A stretch of DNA of 64,000 nucleotides, taken from contig NC_092560.1 of NCBI RefSeq assembly GCF_037038585.1, positions 56,146,049-56,210,048 of the forward strand. Direction: 5' to 3'. How positions within the stretch are numbered: the stretch's first letter is position 1; each line of letters opens with the position of its first letter. The DNA comes from Patagioenas fasciata (taxonomy: Eukaryota > Chordata > Aves > Columbiformes > Columbidae). The notes beneath the pieces were generated by a model, which searched no databases, was not told where the DNA came from, and saw nothing but the letters and a program-made list of their open reading frames with translations. Positions 22,436 to 35,300 of this stretch are shown piece after piece. The position numbers were made by a program, and so were the translations under genes.

Positions 22436-25400
22436 ACATCTAGAATCTGCCACGATAGAAAAGTACTGTGTGGTCTTTAACTGCCAACTGCAAAACTGCA
22501 TGATCAGAAAAGTTAATTTCTCTCTAACAGTTAATTGAAATGACAGAAATACTGCTTTCTATAGAGCTGCACTGTTCTACCAGAACTTCCGCAGGTTTCC
22601 TCATTCAGAGGAGAAAGACTTGACAATTTAGCTTTGAGTTGTGCGTGCCATGGGAACAGATGTGCTTCCACAAATAAGTTTTCCATCCTTTCACCAGAAT
22701 ACATCCATATGACAGGATTAATTTGGGCATTTTTTCTGGGCCTAGCTAACCTGAATGCAAACCCTACTGCTGCAGCTTTCAGAATGCACTTTACTTCTGA
22801 ATTTCAAAAACATATTCAGAGTGCAGATGTCTATCATGAGCTATTGAAGGGTCAGTATGTAAATATCAGAAAACTGGCCTGTCTCAACATCCAGTCATTC
22901 TCAGGAGCCATTCTATACAGCCGGTCAACAAGTGACAGTGGCTTCTGATACAGAGACAGAAGTGTATTAGGAGCTGGACTAGACAAGCACTCTTCCATTT
23001 CAAAGTCAGTGGCTGCTACGTAAAGGAGAGCATTTGTCAGCTCCTGCTGTAGATATTTTTCTACTGTTAAAGAAAACTGATGCTACAGATAAAGTTCTGA
23101 CACAATTGAATTTAAATTCCCAAAGGCATTTAAGATATAAAATCACTATGACTAAAATGAGAATAAAGAATAATCCTGAAGGCTAATAATTGAGAAAGTC
23201 AAAGGTAAATAGTCAGTTCTGCTGTGTGGCATCTGTCCCCCGTGCACTTCCACAGCATATTGGTTGGACACATCTGGTTGGCTACCAAAAACTTGTAGTT
23301 TCTCATAAGCTTTCTATCAAAGGTTGTTTTGGTTTTGGTTTTACTGTTTATTTGATTATTTGTTTGGCTGGTTTTGTTAGGTGTTTTCCATGCAGGGGGA
23401 AATGTCAGAGGAATTTCACACTTCAAAGCAAGTAACTTGACTGGAATGCAGGGTGGTGTCCCCCCAGAGAGGAGATGACGAGCAATAAACTTTTCACACC
23501 TTGCTGATTTTTTAATCAAGACTTTTCATCAAGTTTAAATATCCCCCCGTCGTTCTTGTCACAAGATTTGTAAACACTTACCATGAAGCCATTAGTAAGT
23601 TGATTTTTAGGTTAAGTTCCAGAATTAGAGAAAAACAGATTGCTAATATTGATTTTTATTCTCAAAATTCTTTCCAGTAGCCATCCCCAATGCATGGAAT
23701 CCCAGTCTACTGCAGTTAATGGGAAAGCTACCCTGGCTTCAATTGGCAGGATTTTGCTCAGCCACTCTTAAACACTTTACAGGAGACATTCAGTACTGTG
23801 AAGTCTACATGCCCACATTGTGTAACTTATTAACAGCTTCATGGTTTTGATCTCAGGGGAGCTTATCACATGTTAATCATTGCCCCAAGGCCAGTAAAAT
23901 CACTGACATATGATAATATTTCATTTTAAACTTATTAAAATAATAAAAAATGCTTTTGTCCTAGTGAAATGAACACATAGCTAGTAACCCAAGAAACAGA
24001 TGGGAAAGAGCATGTGACGTATGTCCTGTTTCAGCATTCCTTGGTAGTTCTGATGGTTGCCATTATCAGGAGTGGTGTAGTTGTCCAGGAATCCAGGACA
24101 ACATTTGCCATTCTTTGCTCATGATTACAGTGTGTTGTGTATTTTCCACAAAATTAAAAATAAAACAAAACACAAAAACACAGTAAAATTGGGTGGGAAC
24201 TATGACCCTCAACTCAGCTGTCATTGGCAAACCTGATTTCATCTCCATTTGCAGCTGCCTCTGCTGGGTTTAGATCAGACACTTTCACAGAAAGGAACTA
24301 TTTTTGGTGGCTGGTGTTAAGGACCCCCAGGACTGTGAATATACTAGTTTTGGTCCACAAAATCCTGTAGATAATTAAACCCGTCACTTATGATTGACAA
24401 AAATAATCTGAATTCGCTGGCCTCAGCTATGAGAGATATAAGAGTACCAAATTTTATTTCACTTTAAAAAATATGTTGTTCTATAATGTATAATTTAATC
24501 ACAGATAATATACTTTGTCTCTGAAAGCTCATTTAAAACCCAATCCTTATTCCCAAAGCTATTTTTTAGGTCATCTAACAAAGGCTTAGTATATTAGTTA
24601 AAGTATGGTACTCCAGTATATAAAATGTTGCTCCAAAATCTTTCCACCTGAGTCTGGTTATTCACATACTTCAGTTGATAACAAATCAGTTACTTTTAAT
24701 GAAATAATTTATAGTCACACTTTATCACTGAGAATTCAAGAAAGACAAATATTTCCTTCTAAAAATTCCTTTCCACTCTTCTCTTTGAAGTGCTAAAGTT
24801 TGAAATGCAAGGAACAAATTGTGTCTCATTTGGGTAGTACCCAGAGTTTACTCCTTATTGGATCAGCTCAGTGGACAGCCTGGAGCTACTGATGTTTTTC
24901 TTTTTCTATAATGTCCTTAGGAATCGAAATCAGAAATTATAAATGTCTTAGAACAAAAAAAAATACTTATTTGAGACTAATATAATGCAACAAAGCCCTA
25001 TTGTCATGAAACCATCAGTCATGAAACTTATCAGTCAGTCTTTCTTGGCTACCATAGTAATAAATCTAAACATGAGCTTCTTCAGCATTCCGTTGGTCTT
25101 CTTATCAGCACTGAGTACAGCATCCAAGGAAAAATATACAGGCTAAAACTCAGAAAAGTACAGCCACCTAGAAGAACTTAGCTGAAAGAAAAATCACTAA
25201 TAGAGAATTGGTCTTGTTTTTAACAAAACCAGAACACCTATATTAGCCAAGCATGCTTTTGAAGTCACTGAGAGAACTTAACACTCGCACCTACACAGAT
25301 GAATTCTGCAGAAGCTGAGCTTTGAGCAGAAAAGTTTGGTCCAGAGGATACCCTGGATTCTGCTCTCTTTGGCCTGCTAACTCTTGAAGTCTTGGATCAA

Positions 25401-27802
25401 GCAATGGATTTGAGCAATCAGAATCAGTTTTAGGCATAACTGAGGTGTTTTAAGATCGTATCTGTGATGTCACCATTCACGCACACAGTGGCCATTTCAT
25501 AAATTAGGCTCACAGCCTTTGTGCTTTAGAGTCCCATAAGCACTATCCGATTTGTGACTGCTGCCACCAGACCAGACAAGCCCTTTACAATTGCCACAGG
25601 ACCTAGAAACTTGGAGAGTGTCACATAAGCCCTGCTCAGAAAATGTTCTCCAAGCACACCCAATCGAATTTGACAGAATGAGATCTTTCACAAAATGCAA
25701 TTGCATTTGTTAGCCTTTTCAGTCCCTGTTCCTGGTGGCAGAGGTAACTTATCTATCCAGCTTAATTCCTAGAGCATTTATCTGAAGTGGGAAATTCAAG
25801 TTCAGATCCTTCTTTATCCGCAGTGAGTTCAAACCTGCAAATCTCCCTTCACAGAAGACAATCCAAATGCCCAACATACAGGCTGTGAAGCTAATGTAAG
25901 CACAGAAGCAAGATCTACTGGACAGCAGAACAGTACACAAAGAGAATAATTCTGCAGTGCTTAGTGGCTCTCTGGCTTCCTCTTGCCAAAAAAATATCAG
26001 AATCAACTTGTGGTTCTCTTCCACTTACAAACTCCAAACATGTTTGTATGGGAAGGAGTAAACCAAACATAAGTGCAGGGTTCATTTTAAGGCCCACAAT
26101 TCTCACACTATTATCACTATGCAGGCATGTGTCTTTTTAAATACTATGCTTTTATCACTGAAACAATCCTAAATGGTTATTCTATCAAAGAAATTTCTAG
26201 CTGGCTAGCTAGTCAGCTGACTTCTGTCTTTCAGTTTCTGGGATATGCATGTCAAATTCACAAACTCAGCTCTGCCTACTTTTGTGCTAGAAAATATACA
26301 AAACTCTTAGACAAGGAATTGATTATGCTGTAGAATGGAACAAGAGTTTAGAGATTCTGAGGGAACGATGGCAGTACTGATATTAATGAGGGCTGCAGTT
26401 GCCTTTGTTGTTCTAGTAAAGCACACAATGTACCAGCTCTATAGATATTACGTTCTGACTTATCAACACAGAACAGTACAGAAGTAAACAAAAAAACCCC
26501 AACAGTGATCTGTCTTTGCTGAGGAGCACTAGAGGAGAGCTTTGTGGAAGGAAGGGATTTTAAAGATGGATTTAAAGTCAGTAAAGAAGAGCACACTGGG
26601 CATACCAAGTAGGAACCAGAAGTAAGGGAGATGGATGTTACATTCTCCCCATATGTGTGCATCTGAGACTAACTGCTGCTAAACAGAGTCAAGGGCAAAA
26701 TGTCAAGGAAGAATACAGATACTTGGGAACATGCTAAGGATAAAAGCTTGAATATTTATTATAAGAAAATTACTGTGGTTTAATTAAATACTTCTGAAGG
26801 CTATATTCTTAACCATTACACTGTTAATAAAACACCAGGTGCAAATAATTTTAGGGACAGAATGAGTCACAAAGTACGTGGGAGATGGCAGGGTCTAGCA
26901 TGAGCATTACTGCACAGGGAGCATGGCTGAGAGGCAGGAGGCAGCAGATCTATTTAAGACTGTGTCACTGGCTTGTTTCTCAACTGAGTGAATCACAAAG
27001 ATTCAAATATTCAAAAGCAGCTTCTAATTCCAGATGCTTTGCCTTAGACCCTGAGTCTGTCTTTTCAAAAATGCTGGACACCTGCAGCTCTCTTTGCAGT
27101 CAGATGGGATATTCTCTGGATGAAGTCATAAATATCTGAAGCCAAGCTCTGAATAACTAAGAGTGAGGTTTCATGTTATGGCAAAACTGATCGGCCAGCT
27201 AGCTGCTGGTAAAAGAGCTGCCCTGCTCCCACCTGATTCTCCCACATACTGCTTTTGCTTTTCTTGGGATAGGTCAAACCTCACAGAGCCAGGGGCTAAA
27301 CCGGCAGAAATACTTACTTGTGGGGGTTTGCATATTTTCTGCATTAACTTCTTGAGTCATCCTCCTTTCTGGCCTCACAAGCACTGAAGTAGTGCAGGAG
27401 AGCATGGAGGCAGTAAGGAGGAGTAAGGATTTACCCTGAGACAGTCACATTTCAAGGCGAATTTTGAACCCATATTTCTTATTTTCACCATTCATTTAAG
27501 TCTCACTATTTGTAAAATAGAGATGGTGACAGATTATTTACGACTACACTAGTGGGAATTGGGAAGTACAAAGACTAAAAGAAACTCTATATAAACAGAA
27601 ATCTTAACTAAATTGTTCTTATCCTTATGTTTCTTTAACAACCCTGCTCACTATATCCCTTTCTCATCATTGACACTTCCCTCCTTATTAATGTTGTTGA
27701 ACACATGTATTTGTTTCAATTTCACTTTATTTGAAATACAACCACTGTATAGTAATTTTCAATCAATCCTGTATGTTGAAACCAGGCCTATCACTTTTAG
27801 TT
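22436..27802. other. Intergenic AT-rich DNA, no gene recognised
   Basis: No coding exon, RNA gene or mobile element could be supported here. Open frames reach about 106 codons and have no known motif. A short GGACTAGA-like match near 22978 is too weak to call CR1. Confidence 0.5.
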
Positions 27803-27899
27803 TCACAGAATCACAGAATGTTAGGTATTGGAAGGGACCTCGAATGATCACCTAGTCCAATTCACCTGCCAGAGCGGGAACACCCAGACAAGGTTACAC

Positions 27900-30731
27900 A
27901 GGAATGTGTCCAGGCGGGTTTTGAATGTCTCCAGAGAAGGACACTCTACAACTTCCCTGGGCAGCCTGTTCTAGTGTTCTGTCACCCTCACTGAGAAGAA
28001 GTTTCTTCTCAAATTTAAGTGGAACCTCCTGTGTTCCAGTTTGAACCCATTACCCCTTGTCCTATCATTGGTTGTCACTGAGAAAAGCCTGGCTCCATCC
28101 TTGTGACACTCACCCTTCACATATTTATAAATATTAATAAGGTCACCCCTCAGTCTCCTCTTCTCCAAGCTAAAGAGCCCCAGCTCCCGCAGCCTTTCCT
28201 CATAAGGGAGATGCTCCACTCCCTTCATCATCTTTGTTGCCCTGCACTGGACTCTCTCCAGCTATTCCCTGTCCTTCTTGAACTGAGGGGCCCAGAACTG
28301 GACACAATATTCCAGATGTGGTCTCACCAGGGCAGAGTAGAAGGGAAGGAGAACCTCTCTTGACCTACTAACCACCCCCTTTCTAATACACCCCAGGATG
28401 CCATCAGCCTTTTTGGCCACAAGGGCACAGTGCTGGCTCATGATCATCCCGCTGTCCACCAGGACCCCCAGGTCCCTTTTCTCTACCCTGCTCTCTAACA
28501 GATTGTTCCCCAACTTATACTGATATCTGGGGTTGTTCCTGCCCAGATGCAAGACTCTACACTTGCCCTTGTTATATTTCATGAAATTTTTCCCCACCCA
28601 ACTCTCCAGCCTGTCCAGGTCTCACTGGATGGCAGCACAGCCTTCTGGCGTGTCAGCCACGCCTCCCAGCTTGGTGTCATCAGCAAACTTGCTGACAGTG
28701 CACTCTGTTCCCTCATCCAAGTCATTGATGAATGTATTGAATAGTACTGGTCCCAGTACTGATGCTTGAGGCACTCCACTAGATACAGGCTTCCAACTAG
28801 ACTCTGCCCCATTGACCACGACTCTCTGGCTTCTTTCCTTCAGCCAGTTCACAGTCCACCTCACTACCTGATATCCAGTTCACACTTTCTGAGTTTAGTT
28901 GCGAGGATGCTGTGAGAGACTGTGTCAAATGCTTTACTGAAATCAAGATAGACTACATCCACCGCTTTGCCTCCCTTGGTGAAGCCATGTTGACTGCCCC
29001 TAATGACCCACTTATCCTTGATATGTCTTGAGATGGCACCAAGGATAAGTTGTTCTATCACCTTTCCAGGGATGGAGGTGAGGCTGACCAGTCTGTAGTT
29101 ACCTGGGTCCTCCTTCTTGCTTTCTTTGAAGACTGGAGTGACATTTGCTTTCCTCCAGTCCTCAGGCACCTCTCCTGTTCCCCACGACTTAGCAAAGATG
29201 ACGGAGAGTGGCCTGGCAATGACTTCAGCCAGCTCCCTCAGCACCTGCGGGTGCATCCCATCCGGACCCAAGGATTTATGGATGTCCAGATTGCTTAATT
29301 GCTGCCTAACCCAGTCCTCATCAACCGAGGCAAACTCCTCCATTGTCCTGGCTTCCTCTGGGGCCTCAGGGGTACAGGGCTCCTCACGACAGCCTCCGGC
29401 AGTGTAAGCAGAGACAAAGAAGGCATTCAGTAGCTCTGACTTCTCTGTATCTTCTGTCACCAGGGCACCCACCTCATTAATCCGTGGGCCTACATTGCCT
29501 CTAGCGTTACTTTTATCTGCCATGTATTTGAAGAAGCTCTTTCTGTTGTCCTTGATCCCTCTTGCAAGGTTTAATTCTAAGGAGACCTTAGCTTTCCTAG
29601 TTGCCTCCCTGCATCCTCTGACAACAGCCTTATATTCTTCCCAGGTGGCCACACTCTCCTCCCACGATCTGTAGACTCTCCTCTGCCACTTGTGTTTGCC
29701 CAGCAGTTCCCTGTTTAACCAAGCCAGTCTCCTGACTCCCTTCCTTGACTTCCTATGTGTCAGGATGCTCTGATCCTGAGCTTGGAAGAAGCAATCCCTG
29801 AACACTAACCAACAATCTTAGGCCTCTTTACCTTCAAGTACCCTTTCCCATGGGATTTCCCCCAGCAATTGCTTGAAAAGGCCAAAGTTGGCCCTACTGA
29901 AGTCCAGGTTTGTGACTCTGCTTGGTATTCTGTTCCTGTCACATGAGATTGTGAATTCTGCTATCTCTTGGTCACTGCAACCAGGGCAGCCCTCGACCTC
30001 TACTGCTTCAACCAGACCCTCCTTGTTAGTGAAAATGAGATCCAGCAGTGCACCTCTCCTAGTTGACTCATCCACCATTGGCATCAGGAATTTATCAGAA
30101 ATGCACTGGAGGAACCTTCTGGACTGTACTGACAGGCTGAGTAGTCCTTCCAACAAACATCAGGGTAGTTAAAATCCCCCACAACAGCCAGGGCCTGTGA
30201 CTGTGAGGCTGCTCTCAGCTGCCTGTAGGATGCCCTGTCAGCTTCCTCATCCTGATCTGGTGGCCTGTAATAGACACCCACAACAGTATCACCTCTGCCA
30301 GCCTGCCCCTTGATTCTCACCCACAGACTCTCAACCCGCTCCTCATCTGTGCCTGGACACTACTCAATACATGGTAGTTGCTCTCTCACATAAAGAGCAA
30401 CTCTACCACCTTGCTTTGCTGGCGTGTCCTTCCTGAGAAGGACATAGCCATCAATGACCACATTCCAGTCATGTGAGCTGTCCCACCATGTCTCTGTAAC
30501 TTCCACCAGATCATAATCTCCTGACGGAACACAGGTTTCTAACTCCTCCTGCTTATTCCCCATGCTGCGTGGGTTGGTGTACAGGCATTTCAGGGACCGA
30601 GCTGAGCACACCAATTTCACCCTAGGGGGATGGGAGGCCTCCCAGTCTTCATCAGTTCTAGAGTGCTGCCTCACTGGTGAAAGCCCAGCTACAACCCCAT
30701 CCCCCTTTGAATCTAGTTTAAAGCTCTGCAA
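27900..30731 (-). pseudogene. CR1 ORF2 relic (APE endonuclease plus reverse transcriptase)
   Basis: ORF2 of CR1 nicks the target and copies the RNA into DNA. The endonuclease part is visible in LKCLYTNPRSMGNKQEELE (Asn of motif I) and VTETWWD (catalytic Glu) near 30550-30600, then VVGDFNYPDV near 30160-30190. The reverse transcriptase shows KSLGPDGMHPQVLREL, DWRKANVTPVFKE, DFSKAFDTVSH and, near 28690, the catalytic [10 protein letters not shown]. Frames switch near 30150 and near 28862, and stops lie at 30360-30362, 28620-28622 and near 28260. About 20 residues are missing in frame near 28972, between the GFTKG motif and the KAVDVVYLDF motif, compared with the copies at 16690 and 47640. It is a degraded copy with recognisable domains. 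Confidence 0.88.
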
Positions 30732-31916
30732 ATAAGCCCTGCTAATTCCTGCCCCAGCATCCTTTTGACCCTGTGAGATAAACCTTTCCCATGTATCACT
30801 GTCTGGACTGATGTCTTATAAAACCAGTCATTATCAAAAAATCCAAGGCCCTGTCTGTAGCACCAGTCTTGTAGCCAATCATTTATGGACTGAATTCTTC
30901 TACTCCATCCCACATTGGCACCCATAAATGAAAGGAGGGAAGAGAAAATCACTTGCGCCCCAGACTGTTTCACCAACCATCCCAAGGCCTTGAAATCTTT
31001 CTTCATTCCCCTCAGATTACGGGATGCAGCTTCCTCCCCATCTGTCTGGAAGATCAGCAGTGGGTAGTAGTCTGTCGAGTGCACCAGGTTGGGGAGTGTC
31101 CTGGTGATATCCCTGATCCATGCTTCAGGTACTGCAAACTTCCCTACGATGAGGGTCAACTCTGCATATCAGGCCCTCTGTCCCTCTCAGAAGTGAATCA
31201 CCTACTACAATTACCCTTGTTTCTTTTGTATCAGAGGCAGTCTTGAGTTGTGGAGTCAACGGCCTCTTCCTATGTGACCCTGTAGGCGGGCCTTGCACCA
31301 CATCCTCATCTACCTCTCCTTCAAGATCTAGGGTCCCAAACTTATTACAGAGGGGCACCTGGGGAAGCAAAGCAGGTAGGGAGGGAGGTTGCCCACAGCG
31401 CTGAACTGGAACTTGCTTCTAACCCTCTTCATCTTTTTGGTCCACTACCTCTGCCCAACAGTGACGGGGCAGGGGCTGTCCCAGGTCTCCCCACTCTGCC
31501 TGACAGGGTGGGGGGTCCATCACATTTTGGGGAGTATCTCCTTGGGGCCTTTCTGGTTGGCACACCAGGGAGTTACTTCACCAGGCAACCTTGTCACACT
31601 CCCTGATGGTCCTCAGTCTCTCGACCTCCTCCCTAAGTTTCACCACCATGCTGAGCAGATCTTGCACCTGCTCACACCTCACGCAGGTGGAATGCTGGCC
31701 TCCCTCCCCTGGCAGCAGCAGCAGGCTCTGGTGCTCCCTGCAGCCAGAGACCTGAACAGTCATGGTTCGGGGCAGGCCCTCTGTCTGGGTCGCCACAGTC
31801 TTTTTGGGACAAGCTCTCTGTCTGGAGGAGACTGTGGTAAGCTGCAGTTTGGGAGACTGCCAATGGGTGAGATGGTCTAACAAGCAAGGAGTGACAACCT
31901 CTGCACTCTGCTGCAT
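30713..31916 (-). pseudogene. CR1 ORF1 relic with esterase-like (SGNH) domain
   Basis: CR1 ORF1 proteins bind nucleic acid and, in several vertebrate CR1 families, carry an esterase domain of the SGNH type. The N-terminal piece (31916-31578) contains a CVRCEQVQDLLS motif followed by a charged helical stretch (KLREEVERLRTI), consistent with a Cys motif and coiled coil. The next piece (31370-31125) contains VIVVGDSLLRGTEG, matching the block I GDS motif in which Ser would be the nucleophile. A frame change near 31140 leads into the rest of the domain (31159-30713), with FQTDGEEAASRNL, a DFKALGWLVKQSGAQVIFSS stretch and an NDWLQDWC motif. The open frames are broken, so the protein is not made intact. 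The true start codon could not be fixed. Confidence 0.8.
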
Positions 31917-32320
31917 GAGCTACCACACCCACTGCTGCAGCACAGTGTGGGTGGTACACACTCTCTTCACACGCTGGTCACACCTCCCAGTACCTGGTGG
32001 ACAGCTGGAGTTTCACTCCAGCTGTGCTGCTGCTCCTTGTACCCTGAAACAGCACTCCTCAATCAGTGCCTCTTGTCAGAGCCCAACAGGAGTTGCTGCT
32101 TCCAGTTCATCACCTGGGAGGAAAAGTCTTGTGGTTGGGTAGCTGCTGCTCCACCAGTGCCACTGCAGAACAGCCAGCCTTTCCAGGGGACTACTGCTTC
32201 AGGTACTAGAGACATCCCAGATATACTGAAGAAGGCAGCACGATCTTTGGCACCCGTGTGTACTGAAGCCAAGATTTCATCCATTGTCTGTATGCAGTAG
32301 CAGCACACTGAGGCTCAGGA

Positions 32321-35300
32321 TTCTCAGGCTAAATTGTAAAAGGTTGTTCCCTGCACCTGAGTTAACTTAGGAGATGTTGTAGATATAGACCACCCGGTAT
32401 TTCACCATGACATCCCCATGGAGACAGATATGTCAGCATGGCAGTAGGAAAAGGAGGATAGATGTTAAACATGAAATCATATTTACAGCTAACAGGTGCT
32501 GAAAGATAGGGTTTCTTTTTCTTTGCCATACATTTCAGAATGAAAGACTACCTGAAGAAGAACACAAGAAGCACCAAACTACATCTGACAGCAACTAATT
32601 ATAAAAAATCCATCAGCTCAGTAACAACAGCAATAGCAGTAACCAATTCAGTCATATTAATTCTGCTTAATACAACTATTTTACAAATAGATATATTGAC
32701 TGAAACACTAACTATGATCAATAATTAAATCCAGTGCTATGTGGTTATACTCCCATAACCTTGCTATAATCTGATAATATGAACAAAATATGGGCCCTGC
32801 TCCCAAACATACACCAATATCCCAAAATTCATGCTTTATATATAACTGATTGTACTTGGCTAATATTAAAGATTAACATCTAAATATTATTCTGAACATT
32901 GACAATGTGATGTGCAACCACATTAGGGCATCATTATGAAATCACAGTAATTATTTATGTACTGACTACAGTCCATTCAGCAACAATAATTTTCATCACC
33001 TGAAAGTGGCCTTTATCAATCACATGTCTAGAATTATTCCACATCCAAAAGAAAGCTGCGAAATTAAATTAATAAAGTGGTATGACTGTAGGCAGAGAAG
33101 AACGAGATTTCTATAGGCAAGAAAGCTGCACAAAAACAAGGCAGCTTGTGCCGTGAAAAATTAGCCTATAAATAGAAGTGTAGTATGTTATAAAATAAAC
33201 ATGGAAAAATAGAAAAAAAACTCTAACAGGTCGTTTTCTTTGTGTGCTCACTCCTGGATTCATAACTGTATTTTTGTGCATGGAAAGTACTGTATAAACA
33301 GTATGAACAATCTCAGAGAGGGCTTTCTTTCAGTGTTTCCTGTTCAATATGATTTTAATGTAAAGTATATAAAAAAGGCATAATGCAATACTTTTCTTAA
33401 AAAATTAGGGGGAAAAAAATCTTGCAACGCGTCTGTTTACAATTGGTTTATTACACTTGAGCAATGAAATAGAAACTACTTGATACCTGGAATATAAACA
33501 CAGTTCTGCAGAAATGCATCATCCCTTTGGCTAAATTTTGAACAACTAATTTTATAATTCCTTAGCCATTTACTCAACACTTGGAAATGTCATGCTGTGG
33601 ACAAAGTAGACTGTGCTCCACATTAGCTACACTAAGCAAACAGTTGTTCAAAGTAAATATTAACATAACTTCATTTAATGCAGGAGAGAATGTCCATTTG
33701 CATTAGTGTATTTTCTTTAAAATGCTGAAGTATCACACTTGTGAACACAGAAAGACATCTATATCCATTAATCTATCTAAGCATAAATCAGACCAAGTCC
33801 CAAAATGGAGGTCCCATACTAATTGATCCAGCACCCACTGAATTTATTAGACATTCTTCCACTGACTCTTAAGTGCACTGAATCATGTGGTTAGTCACCA
33901 GTGCATGATTTTAAAACTACAAATAAATGGGTAGGTTGTTCATATATTTTAATCTCTAAAGTGGAATTCTCTTTACAAATCTTTACTCGTGCTCAACAGA
34001 AAACAGGCATTAGGTTTTCTTAAAGTAAACATCTTGCATGTCCAAACATGGCTTAAATAGAATAGTTGTTGCATGGATAAAGGAAGATAAGAGTTTTGTC
34101 AGGTTCTCATATGCTTACCTCTTAACATTTTCACTCCATATTAGGTAAGATGACTGCAACCAAGTTTAACAGATACAACAAAGAGCTATTTTTAGTCCAG
34201 TCTAGGACAGCAGAAATATAGTCAGCTTCTTTTTATTTTTTTTTTTCTTATGAATAGGTAAAAACATAGCACAGCAGAACAAAAATTGGCCACAGTTTAC
34301 TACCAAAGGTGAGAGCTATCCCATTCAGTCCACTTGTACCCAGCCCCAGGGGATGCCCACAACATTTTAGATGTGTACGCATGCAAGTACCAAACAAAGT
34401 GAAAATGAAAACAGTTATTTTCAAAACCTAAAGGAAATACGTGATTTTGTTATATAAGCATTATAGACACTGGGAACAAGAATTACTTACAGAGTCTTGC
34501 TGGGCTACCTCAGGGATATTCGGAGACAAGCTGCTGACTTCCAAAAAAAAAGAAGACTCAAGCACCTGCAGAAATACTTAAAAAGCATTACACAGTATAC
34601 AGAAACACTTCCTCCATGTGGAGCACAGCAGCTCCTATGCATAGACTCTGGACCTATGTGCTTCCTTGCTTTTGAACAAGAGGCTGAGTGAAAAGGTAGA
34701 AGATATGAGAGTCTCAGAAAGATTCTCAAAAATGTTGCCAGCTTATCTGTTAATTTCTACCTTTTAACTTCTACAGTGCTCACACCTAACACAAAGAATT
34801 TCATAAATGATGCACACACACACTTCCTGTGAAATGAATATGGGAAGAGTGCAAGCCAGAGCACAAGTGCCCTGTGCATCCCAGTTTGCAGCTGTGGGTC
34901 ATTCATCACTTTTTGCAATTCTCTTCTGCAGGTCACAGCAGCACAGGGAGGCCTGTGAGGGGCCTGAATAATGGAAATGGGACTCAGGAAGGAGTTGTAC
35001 TGCTAGAGCATGAGTGATAAGAAAAGCAATTTGACAAGCACCTTGATGTTCCTTTAGCTGGTAAAGGTCTTGCCATGTGCACTGCTTCATAGATATGCAT
35101 GAGAGCACAAAACCCACCTCCTCACCATATGACTCCAAGGAGATTCTGTTGCCAGGATGCTGCAGTATTCTCTACCTGATTTTATTGTTATGTGGGACAG
35201 TACTGGCTTGAGAGACCAGACTATTCTCCTTTATGTGATGGACAATAACTTAAATTCATATAGATGTTCATACACACAATGTTGCTATTCATAAAACTGT

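Larger units (their letters stand above)
27803..32320 (-). mobile_element. Near full-length CR1 LINE (about 4.5 kb)
   Basis: On the minus strand this copy runs from a 5' region near 32320 through ORF1 and ORF2 to the octamer tail ATTCTGTGATTCTGTG at 27803-27820. Most CR1 copies are heavily 5'-truncated, so retention of ORF1 is uncommon. In order, the conceptual products show an ORF1 N-terminal Cys/coiled-coil segment (31916-31578), an esterase-like domain (31370-30713), an APE-type endonuclease (30731 to about 29900), a linker (29805-29400), a reverse transcriptase (29400-28260) and a C-terminal part. At least three frame changes and several stops, including a TAG at 30360-30362 and a TGA at 28620-28622, show that it is inactive. 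The 5' boundary is estimated from length and loss of similarity. Confidence 0.92.

Noticed and set aside
22634..22948. 104-codon open frame on the plus strand
   Set aside because: No known motif, no splice or promoter context, and AT-rich intergenic surroundings. Its length is within the range expected by chance.
22955..23020. GGAGCTGGACTAGACAAGC followed by CTTCCATTTCAA, resembling a CR1 3' signature on the plus strand
   Set aside because: The match is short, the expected GGTCCCTTCCAAC block is poor and no octamer tail follows. Chance similarity is likely.
32063..32308. Opposite-strand frames in the 5' part of the long CR1
   Set aside because: They lie in the CR1 5' region and do not match any protein known to me. 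They are treated as part of the transposon.
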